Shown here piece after piece: positions 17,553 through 27,270 of a DNA stretch of 64,000 nt. Positions within the stretch are counted from its first letter, which is position 1, and each line of letters starts with the position of its first letter. The position numbers and the translations under genes are program-made. The stretch is from Vibrio maritimus. Its GTDB lineage: Bacteria; Pseudomonadota; Gammaproteobacteria; Enterobacterales; Vibrionaceae. The notes under the pieces were generated by a model. It saw only the letters and a program-made list of their open reading frames with translations, did not search any database and was not told where the DNA came from. Location of the stretch: assembly GCA_000755425.1 (NCBI GenBank), contig BBMT01000019.1, positions 1-64,000 on the forward strand, read 5' to 3'.

Positions 17553-19138
17553 ATGACTGCTATTCATGCTATTTCACTATCAAAACAATTTTCAGATGGA
17601 CAAGATCTGTTTAACGAACTCTCGTTCACGATTCCATGCGGTGTTACCGCCCTAGTAGGGAAAAATGGCAGTGGCAAAAGCCACTTAGCCTCAATATTGG
17701 CCAAGCAATCTCAACCAACAAGCGGCAGTGTAGAGTGGGAAGGCGGCGTCAAGTCCGTAGGTGTTTACCTTCAAGAGGCATCGCTCGATGATCTTGAATG
17801 CTCGATTGCTTCCTACCTTGGGATGGAGGATAAGCTCGAAGCGCTTACACAGATTTCTCGAGGCGCAACCGACAGCCAGTGGTTTGAGCGTATTTCAGAT
17901 TCAGACTGGCAACTGGAGCAAGCGCTCGCAGACTTGATGGAGACACTGCGACTCCCCAAAGATGTGAACACCAAATTGAGGCGTTTAAGCGGAGGACAGC
18001 GAGCCATCATTAGACTCTATCGTTTGCTTAACCAAGAGCACGATGCTTGGATCCTTGATGAGCCCACCAATCATCTCGATGCAAAGCATATTGATTGGTT
18101 GGTGGCGACACTAAAGAAACGTTCTGTACCCATTTTAGTGATCAGCCATAACATCACTTTTTTGAATAACACGGATCGCATTTTAGAGCTCAGCAGTTTG
18201 GGTATCACTTGTTTTGGTGGTGGTTTTCAAGGCTACCTAAAGCAAAAAGAAGAGAAGATAGCGGCCGTCAATAAGATGGCCAAAACATTGGAGAAAGCTC
18301 GGAAAGTTAAGGTAGAGAGAGCCCAACGCCGCGAAATTACTGCCCAACGACTCGCTAGCAGAGGAGAGAAACAGCGGGCTTCAGGCAGTCAGCCAAAAAT
18401 ATTAATGGATGGTAAAAAGCAAGGTGCACAAGTAGCCAACGCGGCAGTCAAAGCGCAAAATGAGCGCCAAATGGCGGAACTTGATCAAAAGCTACAGGAG
18501 GTGAAATCACAGCTTGAACAGTTCAAACCACAAAAATGGTACACCAGTGAGGCTCAGTCTGGTGGGAGAGTGAAGGTGCATTTTCAAGACTTTAGCCACG
18601 CACTTATTGAATCGGAGTCAATTAATCAGCAGATACTTTCCGGGGAGCATGTTTGGCTCAAAGGGCTAATGGCTCTGGAAAATCCACCTTATTGCGCCTG
18701 CTGGAGTGTGGCAATCATTCGAGCTTTGGTGGACATCTCACGCTAAATGGCGAGTGCTTCTATCTTGATCAGCATTTCTCCTTTTTAGACTCTGAGGTTT
18801 CTATTCTGGATATGGTCTGCCATCGCTGTGAAGCCTTGAATATACCCAAGGCGCGAACGCTTTTGGCTGGTATTGGTTTTCGGCGTGAATCGGTGCACCA
18901 AAGCGTGTCTGCTCTTAGCGGAGGAGAAAAAATGAAGCTTGCGATGTTGATTGCCTCGCACCAATCCAAAGCCTCAATTTTGCTACTGGACGAGCCCGAC
19001 AACCATCTCGATTTGGACGCCAAACAGCAGCTGATTTCAGCCATTAATAACTATTCGGGTACCGTGATAGTTGTCAGCCATGATGCTGGATTTGTTGAAC
19101 GCCTAGTGATTCACAAAACGATAGCGCTGGGTGTGTAA
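17553..19138 (+). CDS. ABC-F family duplicated ATPase (frame broken once)
   Basis: A soluble protein of about 528 residues with two ABC ATPase domains and no membrane domain, as in ABC-F translation factors and ribosome-protection proteins. Domain 1 has Walker A GKNGSGKS, signature LSGGQ and Walker B ILDEPTNHLD. A charged coiled-coil linker (about 230-330, rich in K, R, Q) fits the P-site tRNA interaction motif. Domain 2 has Walker A ANGSGKST, signature LSGGE and LLLDEPDNHLD. The frame breaks at the GGG run near 18661-18663; one more G gives WLKGANGSGKS. It is preceded by AAGGAGG and by a hairpin leader. It is not obviously EttA, Uup, YheS or YbiT. A role in translation or antibiotic protection is inferred. 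Confidence 0.82.
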
Positions 19139-19188
19139 CCACGCACTATACTCAAGTCATTGTGCGATGAACACGGATAGGAGAAGTG

Positions 19189-19652
19189 ATGAAATCAGTA
19201 ATGATATGGCTTGGGTTAGTGATAGCTTTTAGCGGCACTGCGCTGGCGAGTATGCCTGATGGGATGATGGGCTGGTTCGTGTTAAAAGTGCACACGATGT
19301 TTCGATGACGGCGAATAAGCTAGTCAGCTTGCTTGAAAGTAAGGGGATGACCGTTTTCAATCGTGTAAAACACTCAGAGTCTGCGAAAAAGGTGGATGTG
19401 GTTCTAAGGCCAACTGAGCTTGTTATCTTCGGTAATCCTAAAGTCGGATCGCCACTGATGGCATGCATCCAAAGTGTCGCGATTGATTTGCCGCAAAAAG
19501 CCCTAGTTATGGAAGATGAAAAAGGCGAGGTATGGCTGGTTTACAACAGTCCCCGCTACCTTGCTTCACGACATCATATAGAAGGCTGCGATGAGGTACT
19601 GAGGAAAGTAGAGGGCGCACTCGCCAATTTTGCTAAAGGTGCGACGCAGTAG
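19189..19652 (+). CDS. DUF302 family exported protein (frame broken once)
   Basis: About 154 residues when repaired. The first 20 residues form a signal peptide ending ALA. The body is a DUF302 domain (ferredoxin-like fold of unknown role): LESKGMTVFNRVKHSESA, LRPTELVIFGNPKVGSPLM, VWLVYNSPRYLA. The frame breaks at GGG near 19271-19273, where ATGGGCTGG should read with one more G, giving MMGLVRVKSAHDVS. Without this the signal peptide and the domain fall in different frames. GGAG lies before ATG 19189. It ends at a bidirectional terminator. Confidence 0.8.
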
Positions 19653-19689
19653 CCTACAGAATCTGCGTCATTCAAATTGCAGTGAAATC

Positions 19690-19718
19690 AAAAAGGTCAC
19701 CATAACGGTGACCTTTTT
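19690..19718. terminator. bidirectional terminator
   Basis: AAAAAGGTCACC (19690-19701) and GGTGACCTTTTT (19707-19718) form a perfect stem with A and T ends, serving the DUF302 gene and the convergent MFS gene. Confidence 0.9.
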
Positions 19719-19722
19719 GCTG

Positions 19723-20882
19723 TTATTCTCCCGCGACCAAGTGTTTCTTGGTGCGGATACTCGCGATAAACATGTAGATCGCAGTTGCCATCATGGTGGC
19801 TAGCAAGTATGCCATCAAACCTTGTGTACCATTCATAAACCAGTCTGCAATCACAGGGCCGGCTACTGAACCAATGCTGTAGCAGAAAAGCATCACTTGA
19901 GTCGCTGACACAATAAAGCTTTCATCAAGTTTGTCACAGCCAAGGTTAATCGCGATCGGGTAGAGCGCGAACGTGGCCATACCAATCAAGAATAGGCTTA
20001 TGGCAAGTACGCTCAAGTCATCGCTCAAAATCACCAAACCCACGCCAAACACACCGAGTAGGCAGAATAGACCCATTAGCGGTGTGCGCCCGGCTACTTT
20101 AATCAGTGTTGGAACAATCGTTTGTACTGCCATACCGCCAAGAATGACTAATGCCATTAGGCACTTAGGTTCGTCTGTGACACGTTGCGGTGCGTCAGCT
20201 CTACTGGCATTAAACCGTAGATAGAGCCGAGTGTCAGACCTGATACGATACAACCAATAATGGCGGCATGGTTCAACTTCGCCACTTGCTTGAGTGACAG
20301 TGTCGCTGAATGTGCGCTTTGTGGCTGCTGAGTTGGTACAAATATCAGCACTAGAATCGCAGCACTAAGCATAGATAGAATCACCACAAACGGCACGCTA
20401 CCTTCGATTCCAATGAAACCGATGCCTAGTTGACCCAGAGCAGAGCCACCGTATAGTGAACCCATGTATAGGCCTAGACGCTTTGCTCGGCTTGATTCAT
20501 CACCCACGAGCAACCATGACTCAACAATAACAAATACACCTGCAACCGCGATACCCGCAATAAAGCGTGCGACGAGCCATGCCCAAGCAATAGGGACAAG
20601 CGGCAATACAACGATGGTGGCGATAAATAGCGTCAAGCAAGCAATAAATGCGATACGATGACCTACGTGTTTAACCGCAGGCTCAATAATCACAGCGCCA
20701 ACTAATAGACCCGCATAAAACACACTTGCGAGCCAACTTGCGTTGCTTGCATCTATGCCATATTGATTGAGCATCAACGGGATCAAGCTCATTAGATAGC
20801 CTGATGCCACAGCATAGAGTGATAGCGCAATAACAGGAACTTTAAAGCCAGTTTTTACTGCGAAATCAGTTGTGTTTTCCAC
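19723..20882 (-). CDS. MFS transporter, YcaD-like (frame broken once)
   Basis: A twelve-helix major facilitator permease of about 386 residues when repaired. It resembles the YcaD group: GYLMSLIPLMLNQYGID in TM1, ASVFYAGLLVGAVI in TM2, then GHRIAF in the loop that carries the MFS motif, and VIVESWLLVGDESSRAKRLG, a well-conserved YcaD-type stretch in TM5. The substrate is unknown. The frame breaks near 20161-20165; adding one C to CC joins NLSA to LMALVILGG and removes the false stop. The start is GTG 20882 with GGAGG eight bases upstream. Confidence 0.82.
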
Positions 20883-21052
20883 TCGCGGTGCCTCCAGATT
20901 TAGTCGTGGGAAATCAAAAAGTGTAAGATTTGATGAAGTTTTCGCCGCGACTATGAGGCTTTAGGGGAGGTGAGTAAAACGAAAAAAAATGACCATTACG
21001 ATAAAAGAAATTTATCGAATTCTTGAAGTTATATGGTAAGAAATAATCACGA

Positions 21053-22216
21053 TTAACTCATTGAAAATTCTTTATATTCTTCTTTGTTGGCAAGTTCGTC
21101 TGACATCAATACTTTATTCCGGCCAGTGGCTTTTGCTTGATACAATGCCGAGTCTGACTCCAGGATGTATTCTCGTAATTCAGTAGATTCTGTGCTTAGC
21201 TGAAAACAAGCACCAGCGCTGATGGTGACAGAGCTATTGTGCTCAGAAAGCAACAACTGCTCAGTTTGCTTACGAATCCTCTCTAATATATCAACAAACT
21301 GTGCTCTGGAGTCAAAGCGGCCTATGAGTACAAACTCTTCGCCACCGAACCGGCCAGCGAACACGGCACTTGAAGTGTGAGCATTGATGAGGTTAGCGAC
21401 TTTAACTAACACCTCATCCCCAAATAAGTGACCGTAGGTGTCGTTAAATTGTTTGAAGTGGTCGATGTCAAAGAGTGCAACGCCAATGGGCTGTTGACGA
21501 ATGATGGATAAATACTTCAGTCCAATGAAGCGTTTTTCGTATTCTCGCTTGCGGTACAGCCCAGTCAAGTTGTCGAATTCGGCATGTTCTGTTAGTTGTT
21601 TTTCTGCTTGTTTCAACTTGGCGATTAGCTGTGTGTGTTCGAAGTGCTCATAGAGCCGCAGTGTAGCGATGTCTGATTGATGCGTATTGAAGAACACAAA
21701 GTGAAGCATCCCTAAAACGAACACTGAGCCAATAAGGTTGAAGCCCTCAACGAAAAAATAGAGGGTTGGCAAGCTGAAAACGGCAACAAAGTACCCAATG
21801 TAGCTGGCTCTGCTGTAGGAAAGGTATGAATATCCGTGAAAGGCGACGGACGCAGCCACAAGCAATGAAGCGATAGTAACTTGAAAGTTATTCTGAGATA
21901 GAGCGAGCCATATTCCAATACTCCAGATAAAGCCGTTTAGTATTGGTGGAGCTGCAAATAAGAGGTCAAACAGATGACTGGTCTTAGTTAGGCCATCGAG
22001 CTTCTTTACCGCAGCATTAATTGACACATGGCGTAGTCCAATGACTACGCACATACTGGCATACCAAATGAGAAGCTCTGTTTCTAGATCGGTCGTGAAG
22101 AAAAGAAATGCCGCAAATAGAACACCCATCATGGCGTGGTTCTTTACTGCATGCCGAAACAAGGCAGCAGTTCTAAGGTAGCGTTCTTTGTATACACGTA
22201 ATTGGATAGAATCCAT
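21053..22216 (-). CDS. membrane-bound diguanylate cyclase (GGDEF)
   Basis: 387 residues that should make cyclic di-GMP from GTP. Residues about 20-190 contain several hydrophobic helices forming an uncharacterised membrane sensor. A helical linker (TQLIAKLKQAEKQL) leads to a GGDEF domain at about 215-375. Catalytic landmarks are DNLTGLYRKREYE, FDIDHFKQFNDTYGH and the intact active-site GGEEF. The RxxD product-inhibition site that usually lies just before GGEEF is absent (FAGR there instead), so no I-site feedback is expected. ATG 22216 is preferred over a TTG two codons upstream. It is transcribed away from the lsr genes on the same strand and looks monocistronic. Confidence 0.88.
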   Translation of the reverse strand: MDSIQLRVYKERYLRTAALFRHAVKNHAMMGVLFAAFLFFTTDLETELLIWYASMCVVIGLRHVSINAAVKKLDGLTKTSHLFDLLFAAPPILNGFIWSIGIWLALSQNNFQVTIASLLVAASVAFHGYSYLSYSRASYIGYFVAVFSLPTLYFFVEGFNLIGSVFVLGMLHFVFFNTHQSDIATLRLYEHFEHTQLIAKLKQAEKQLTEHAEFDNLTGLYRKREYEKRFIGLKYLSIIRQQPIGVALFDIDHFKQFNDTYGHLFGDEVLVKVANLINAHTSSAVFAGRFGGEEFVLIGRFDSRAQFVDILERIRKQTEQLLLSEHNSSVTISAGACFQLSTESTELREYILESDSALYQAKATGRNKVLMSDELANKEEYKEFSMS

Positions 22217-22374
22217 AATCAACCGATTTCCTCGTGCTTGTTCACCTTTGATAGCACTTCGCTAATCAAGTTATCACTGATATTGGAGAGCGCATAATGT
22301 ATTTGATGCAAGATGTGAAGGCTTTCGATAGATCATGCGATTACGAGCACGCATTTAAATTAAATTGAGGAAAA

Positions 22375-22403
22375 ATCCTACTCAACAAGGTGCTGAGTAG
22401 GAT
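22375..22403 (-). terminator. terminator of the lsrR-lsrK-cupin operon
   Basis: ATCCTACTCA (22375-22384) pairs perfectly with TGAGTAGGAT (22394-22403). The AAAAA to its left provides the U tract for leftward transcripts. Confidence 0.85.
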
Positions 22404-22415
22404 TGAGAGAGCGGG

Positions 22416-22751
22416 TTATGTGTAAACGCTGTCACCATCGATTGGCGGTGATTTAATGAATACGGCTTTCCAGTCCTGAGTGCCTTTGTTGACAACATAG
22501 TGATTTTCTTTGGGGTCACATTTTAGAATGTCACCTTGTTTGAGTACTTGAAGCTCATCATTGACATACATGTGAATCTCTCCGGAGAGCGTGTAAAACG
22601 TCTCTGAGGCATGAGCATGGTGGTGCTGCTTGAATTCTTGATTGGGCTTGAGTACCACAACACCAAGATCATATTGCTCGGTACGCATGAGGTATTTTGG
22701 ACCGTGATCTTCGAATCGATATTGATGACGGTCTTCGCTTGTTTTAATCAT
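22416..22751 (-). CDS. small cupin protein coupled to lsrK
   Basis: A 111-residue single-domain cupin. The first cupin motif is QEFKQHHHAHASETFYTLSG, with a His cluster and Glu for metal binding, and the second is GDILKCDPKENHYVVN. No signal peptide is present. Its start overlaps the lsrK stop by eight bases, so the two are translationally coupled, and the operon terminator follows it. A cupin is not part of the enterobacterial lsr operon. A role in handling an AI-2 or phospho-AI-2 related sugar is inferred from position only; a regulatory or isomerase function is equally possible. Confidence 0.8.
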   Translation of the reverse strand: MIKTSEDRHQYRFEDHGPKYLMRTEQYDLGVVVLKPNQEFKQHHHAHASETFYTLSGEIHMYVNDELQVLKQGDILKCDPKENHYVVNKGTQDWKAVFIKSPPIDGDSVYT

Positions 22752-24351
22752 AATTCGCTCCTATCCCTACAATCCTGTTGCCTTCCAAAGTGGCGTGGTG
22801 AGCCCATCGTCCACAAGGTGCAATTGTTCTTTGTATATGCTGAGCCATTTTTGCTTGAGTTCTTGGTAGGTTTTGTTTGTTGTCCGGATTTGGGTAATAG
22901 CTGGTCTCCCATTCGACTAAGGTTTCGCCCGCGCTGGCAAGATCTCGATACACGCCCGCGCCAACACCGGCGGCAATCGCACAACCAAGAGCTGTTGCCT
23001 CTTTGACGACAGGTACACGAACTTCCAGCCCCGTCACATCGGCTAAAATTTGGCTCCACAGTTTTCCTTTGGAAGCGCCGCCCGCAAATACGATAAAGTC
23101 GGGATTCGCGTGTGAGAAATCAAACACTTGCTCTAGATTGCAGCTGGAGACGATTGAGGCATTTTCTTCTAAGGAGCGGAATAGGGTTGGTTTGTTGCAT
23201 TTCTCAGGATCAATCGATAGGTTGATAAACGATGGTGCAGCGTGGTACCAAGTTTTAAAGTGCATCGCATCTGAGAAAATAGGCATCACACCGTGAGAGC
23301 CACACGGCACATGGCTTGCCATCTCTTCTAGCAAAGTATAAACGTCTTTACCTAGACGTTCCGCAACCAACTTTTCCTCGCTGCAAAACGCGTCTCTAAA
23401 CCAGCGCATTGTGAGACCTGTGAAAAAGCTGATGGACTCGGCTTGTGCCATGCCAGGTATCACGTGAGGGTTAATGCGAATATTGATATCGGGATCCGTC
23501 ATGGGTTTAGGGAGGTTCACGACCTGTTGCCAAAAGGTACCACCAAGAATCGCGGTTTGATTTGGACGCACCACGCCAAGACCTAGGCAACCAAGCTGGA
23601 CATCACCACCACCCATCACAAATGGTGTACCTGCACATAAGCCTGTTTCTTTGGCCGCTTGTTCGGTAATGGCACCTAGCACGCTGCCTGTTTCCAGTAC
23701 TGGGGAGAGAATATCTGGGTTAAGACCTGCCTGCTCTAAGATTTCAGGCTGCCATTGGCGAGATTTCAAATTGAGCATCCCTGTGGTACCTGCATTGGAG
23801 GGATCCACTGCAATCTTGTCACACAGCTTGTAGCCTACCCAGTCACTTAACATGCTGATGGAGTGGATGCTGAGATAAATATCAGGTCGGTTTTGTTTAA
23901 GCCATAACAGTCTTGCGAGAGCGCCGAGGGCGAGAGTTTGCCCCGTTTGATGGTAGACCTGCTCTTCAAACTCACCATTGGCGAGTGTTTTAAGTTCGGC
24001 GACTTGTTTGCCGGCGCGAGCATCGACATTAGCGCAGGCCCAAAGAGGGACTTGTTTGCTATCGTAAACCGCGATCCCTTCTCGCATAGAGCAGCTCGAT
24101 ACACCGACGATAGCGTCAGCTGGGATATTCGCTTCTTCCATGGCCTGGCGGGTGCACTGGCATACTAAGTCCCAGTTGTTGGTAAGATCGAAGTCCATTG
24201 AGCCTTCGGCACCAACAACGGGGCGATGTGTCCACTCCCTTTGACCAACGGCGATTTGCTCACCTAGGGTGTTAAATATAACGGCACGTACTGAACCTGT
24301 GCCTGCATCAATAGCCATCAAATATTGATGGTCGCGCCTGTACTCTTGCAT
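22744..24351 (-). CDS. lsrK: autoinducer-2 kinase LsrK
   Basis: A cytoplasmic FGGY-family sugar kinase that phosphorylates AI-2 (DPD) after import, trapping it and producing the inducer of LsrR. It has 535 residues, against 530 in E. coli. The N-terminal phosphate loop is MAIDAGTGSVRAVIFN and the second nucleotide-binding region is VFAGGASKGKLWSQI. The cupin gene overlaps its stop and lsrR lies 88 bp upstream in the same direction. AGGA lies before ATG 24351. No truncation or odd residues were noted. Confidence 0.95.
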   Translation of the reverse strand: MQEYRRDHQYLMAIDAGTGSVRAVIFNTLGEQIAVGQREWTHRPVVGAEGSMDFDLTNNWDLVCQCTRQAMEEANIPADAIVGVSSCSMREGIAVYDSKQVPLWACANVDARAGKQVAELKTLANGEFEEQVYHQTGQTLALGALARLLWLKQNRPDIYLSIHSISMLSDWVGYKLCDKIAVDPSNAGTTGMLNLKSRQWQPEILEQAGLNPDILSPVLETGSVLGAITEQAAKETGLCAGTPFVMGGGDVQLGCLGLGVVRPNQTAILGGTFWQQVVNLPKPMTDPDINIRINPHVIPGMAQAESISFFTGLTMRWFRDAFCSEEKLVAERLGKDVYTLLEEMASHVPCGSHGVMPIFSDAMHFKTWYHAAPSFINLSIDPEKCNKPTLFRSLEENASIVSSCNLEQVFDFSHANPDFIVFAGGASKGKLWSQILADVTGLEVRVPVVKEATALGCAIAAGVGAGVYRDLASAGETLVEWETSYYPNPDNKQNLPRTQAKMAQHIQRTIAPCGRWAHHATLEGNRIVGIGANYD

Positions 24352-24439
24352 AGCATCCTCATTCTTATTTACTCAAATAGTGTTAAGCAAACTCCCCCAA
24401 CCAGATGCTATGCCGCGCTTCACACGGGTATGCTAGCGA

Positions 24440-25395
24440 TCAGTTTGGAATGAGTTCAAGAATCTTTGTTGCTGTTGCTTCGTTGGTTACCAATGCATTG
24501 ATATACTGCCCCTTCAATGCCGCCAATATGGCCTCGGCTTTCACCGTGCCACCTGCAACACCAATTACCATTGGAATGTCTCTGAGTTTTTCTGGACGAA
24601 TAGAGATCAACTCTTCGTGCAGCTTGATATCTTCAAGGACATTACCTTGCTCATCGAAGAAGTAACCCAAAATGTCGCCTTGAGCCCCTTTTCGTTGAAG
24701 TACTTTTTTGTTCTCCAAGCGAGATGTAACCCGTTTGGTGCATGGTTGCTTTTTCAACCTGAGCGACCGAGCCGATGGAAATCACTGCGATGTCTGCTGA
24801 GCTCGATGCCATGAGCACATCACTGACGCTGTCTTCTTTGTAAAGCACGTCAGCTACCGCTTTCGATGACACTCGCAACGGTGCAGGAACTAGGTTGACG
24901 TCACAGCTCGCATCAAGGTGTGAGATGCCCTTCATATAGGTGCCCACGCCTCCAGCCAATGAAACGACCGGTACTTGCTTGGTTTGAATAAAACTGCCCA
25001 AATTTTTTTAATGTGGCCATGATGGTTTCTCCGAAACCAATCGCCAGTAAATCCTCCGGTCCAACATGGCTGACCACCATACTTGCCGCCCCAACGCTGA
25101 CTCGGTGATTAATATCTGTTCCCATTGGGTCAGCATCGGGTATCACTCGAATGTCTTTCAGGTTGAAGTGCGCCTTTAAACGGTGTTCAAGATCCATGCA
25201 CCCCTCAAAACGAGAGTGGATCCTGACGTGGATCAGCCCTTGTTGACGCCCTTTTTCTAGTAATCGCGAGACTTTTAGCCTTGGTAGTCCCAATAAGTTG
25301 CCTATCTCGGTTTGAGTCAGGTTGTCGTTGTAGTAAAACCAAGCGATTCTCGCGACTAGCTCTTCTTCGGTCATCATATCTGTTGGCTCCAGCAT
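24440..25395 (-). CDS. lsrR: lsr operon repressor LsrR (frame broken twice)
   Basis: A SorC/DeoR-type regulator that represses the lsr genes and releases DNA on binding phospho-AI-2. The N-terminal HTH reads LTQTEIGNLLGLPRLKVSRL and the rest is the sugar-binding domain (for example VVSLAGGVGTYMKG and GVAGGTVKAEAILAAL). The frame is broken at the A7 run (24x on the plus strand as T7, 25002-25009) and at an A6 run (plus strand T6, about 24704-24710). Removing one A from each gives ATLKNLGSFIQ and SLGEQKVLQRKG and a product of 317 residues, the length of E. coli LsrR. I start at ATG 25395 (MLEPTDMM), which has GGAGAG just upstream; ATG 25407 is an alternative. Confidence 0.9.
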
Positions 25396-25731
25396 CGATC
25401 TCTCCATCTTGAAAATCACAATTTATAAAAATCAAATGTTCAAATATATCATTCGGAAATTATAAATTTTTTTCGTCATAAATGAAGCGTAATCGTCATA
25501 TATGAGAGATTGATTGTTCGAATGTTAATCCATTTCTGGCCTGTCTGAAATATATAATTAACGATATATCAAGGAATAAGTGTGATCATTGCGAGGTTTT
25601 GCACTTATTTACAGTACGATTAATAGATTGTGATCTGTGCTCAAGTTTTAACCTAATTTCAGATCTATCATTTTGAACAATTGAAAAATACAAAAACATT
25701 TGTTCAATTTTATGTAGTGTTTGGAGGCAAA
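25396..25731. promoter_or_regulatory. divergent lsrR/lsrA control region
   Basis: A 336-base AT-rich spacer between the two lsr operons. TGTTCAA-type half sites occur at 25437-25443, as TTGTTCGAA near 25514-25522, and as an inverted pair TTGAACAA (25673-25680) / TTGTTCAA (25700-25707). They flank both promoters and are good candidates for LsrR boxes. A second pattern, CGTCATAAATGA (25474-25485) and CGTCATATATGA (25494-25505), repeats with a period of exactly 20 bp. TGTGA elements at 25581 and 25630 are only weak CRP-like sites. Confidence 0.6.
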
Positions 25732-27270
25732 ATGGATGTTTCTAGCAGTACCACACTTCAATCAGCTCGTGAGCTGGTTCGTGTACAAGGGGTATCAAAG
25801 CAGTTCTCAGGAGTAGAAGTGCTTAAAGATATCGACTTTCTATTATTGGAAGGGCAAATACATGCTCTGCTTGGCGGCAATGGGGCAGGTAAATCCACAT
25901 TAATGAAGATCATCGCTGGTCTGCTTCAGCCAGATGGTGGTGATATTGTGATTCGTGGTGAGGCGATTTCTCAGTTTACGCCTACGATGGCGCATAAACT
26001 GGGTGTCTATTTAGTACCGCAAGAGCCATTGCTGTTTCCTAATCTTTCCGTTCGCGAAAACATCTTGTTCCAATTGCCGAAAACAGAGGCAATGGAAGTG
26101 AAACTTCAGCAGACCCTAGAGGCACTCAACTGCACATTAAACCTAGATGCCGACGCTAATACGCTTGAAGTCGCGGATCAGCAGATAGTGGAGATCATGC
26201 GCGGTCTTATCCGTGATTCAAAAATCTTGATTTTGGATGAGCCAACCGCCTCTTTGACTCCCAAAGAAACACAGCATCTTTTTGAACAAATGCGCGATTT
26301 GAAAGCATCTGGTGTTGGGCTGGTGTTTATCTCTCACAAAATACCAGAAATCTTTGAAATATCTGATGTAGTTACTGTGATGCGTGATGGTTGTATTGCC
26401 TTGTGCGAAGCCATTGATGCCGTAAGTCCAGACCAAGTGATTGGCGCGATTGCACCGCAATGCAAAATTGACAAGAGCAAGCGTGAGACAGAAACGCAGT
26501 ATGACTTTAAGTTGTCGACCAAGTTCAATAAAGACGATGTCGTGCTTTCGGTGAGTAATCTTACTGGAGAAGGCTTCAAAGATATTTCGCTGCAAGTAAA
26601 GGCTGGGCAAATTTTAGGACTGGCGGGTGTTGTAGGTGCTGGACGCACTGAGCTTGCTGAGACCCTATGTGGTGTAAGAGCACCCTATGCAGGTAGCGTG
26701 CACTTTGCTGATCAAGATATTTCCTCCATGTCGTTTTCAGAACGACTACAGCTCGGCATGGTTTACCTTCCAGAAGATAGACAAGCTTCTGGCCTGTTCC
26801 TTGATGCTCCTCTTAGCTGGAATATTCGTTCCATGGTTCACAACCGATTTGGTCTCTGGTTACAAAGTCCAACTGAGAAAGGAAGATTAGAGAGCTATAT
26901 CGATGCGATGTCAATTCGCACCACTGCCGACGATCAACCTGCTCGCACTTTGTCGGGAGGAAATCAGCAAAAAGTACTGATTGCTAAATGCTTAGAAGCA
27001 GATCCCAAACTGCTCATCATTGATGAGCCAACTCGTGGCGTGGACGTATCCGCGCGCTACGACATCTATGAAATCATTCGATTTATTGCCGCCAAAAACG
27101 TGGCTGTCGTGGTTATTTCTTCGGATCTCGATGAAGTCGAGCTGCTTTCTGACTCTGTGTTTGTTTTGCATCACGGTGAGCAAAGCGGGCAGTTGTGCGG
27201 GGATCAAATAACAGTCGACAACATTATGAAGATTGCCTTTGGAACAGGCAAGGAGGCACCTCATGCTTAA
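25732..27270 (+). CDS. lsrA: AI-2 ABC importer ATPase LsrA
   Basis: The ATP-hydrolysing subunit of the AI-2 importer, of the sugar ABC type with two fused ATPase domains. It has 512 residues, against 511 in E. coli. Domain 1 has Walker A GGNGAGKST and Walker B ILILDEPTASL. Domain 2 has the degenerate Walker A VVGAGRTE, signature LSGGNQQK and Walker B LLIIDEPTRGVD, the usual pattern for this family. I start at ATG 25732, which has GGAGG seven bases upstream; an upstream TTG would add 17 residues. The stop overlaps the lsrC start by eight bases. Confidence 0.94.
   Translation: MDVSSSTTLQSARELVRVQGVSKQFSGVEVLKDIDFLLLEGQIHALLGGNGAGKSTLMKIIAGLLQPDGGDIVIRGEAISQFTPTMAHKLGVYLVPQEPLLFPNLSVRENILFQLPKTEAMEVKLQQTLEALNCTLNLDADANTLEVADQQIVEIMRGLIRDSKILILDEPTASLTPKETQHLFEQMRDLKASGVGLVFISHKIPEIFEISDVVTVMRDGCIALCEAIDAVSPDQVIGAIAPQCKIDKSKRETETQYDFKLSTKFNKDDVVLSVSNLTGEGFKDISLQVKAGQILGLAGVVGAGRTELAETLCGVRAPYAGSVHFADQDISSMSFSERLQLGMVYLPEDRQASGLFLDAPLSWNIRSMVHNRFGLWLQSPTEKGRLESYIDAMSIRTTADDQPARTLSGGNQQKVLIAKCLEADPKLLIIDEPTRGVDVSARYDIYEIIRFIAAKNVAVVVISSDLDEVELLSDSVFVLHHGEQSGQLCGDQITVDNIMKIAFGTGKEAPHA

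Noticed and set aside
24440..25395. lsrR as a pseudogene
   Set aside because: Both breaks are one-base changes in A runs, and repair restores an intact 317-residue protein identical in length to E. coli LsrR.
25578..25645. CRP sites in the lsr control region
   Set aside because: TGTGA halves exist, but the partner TCACA halves are poor at the required spacing.
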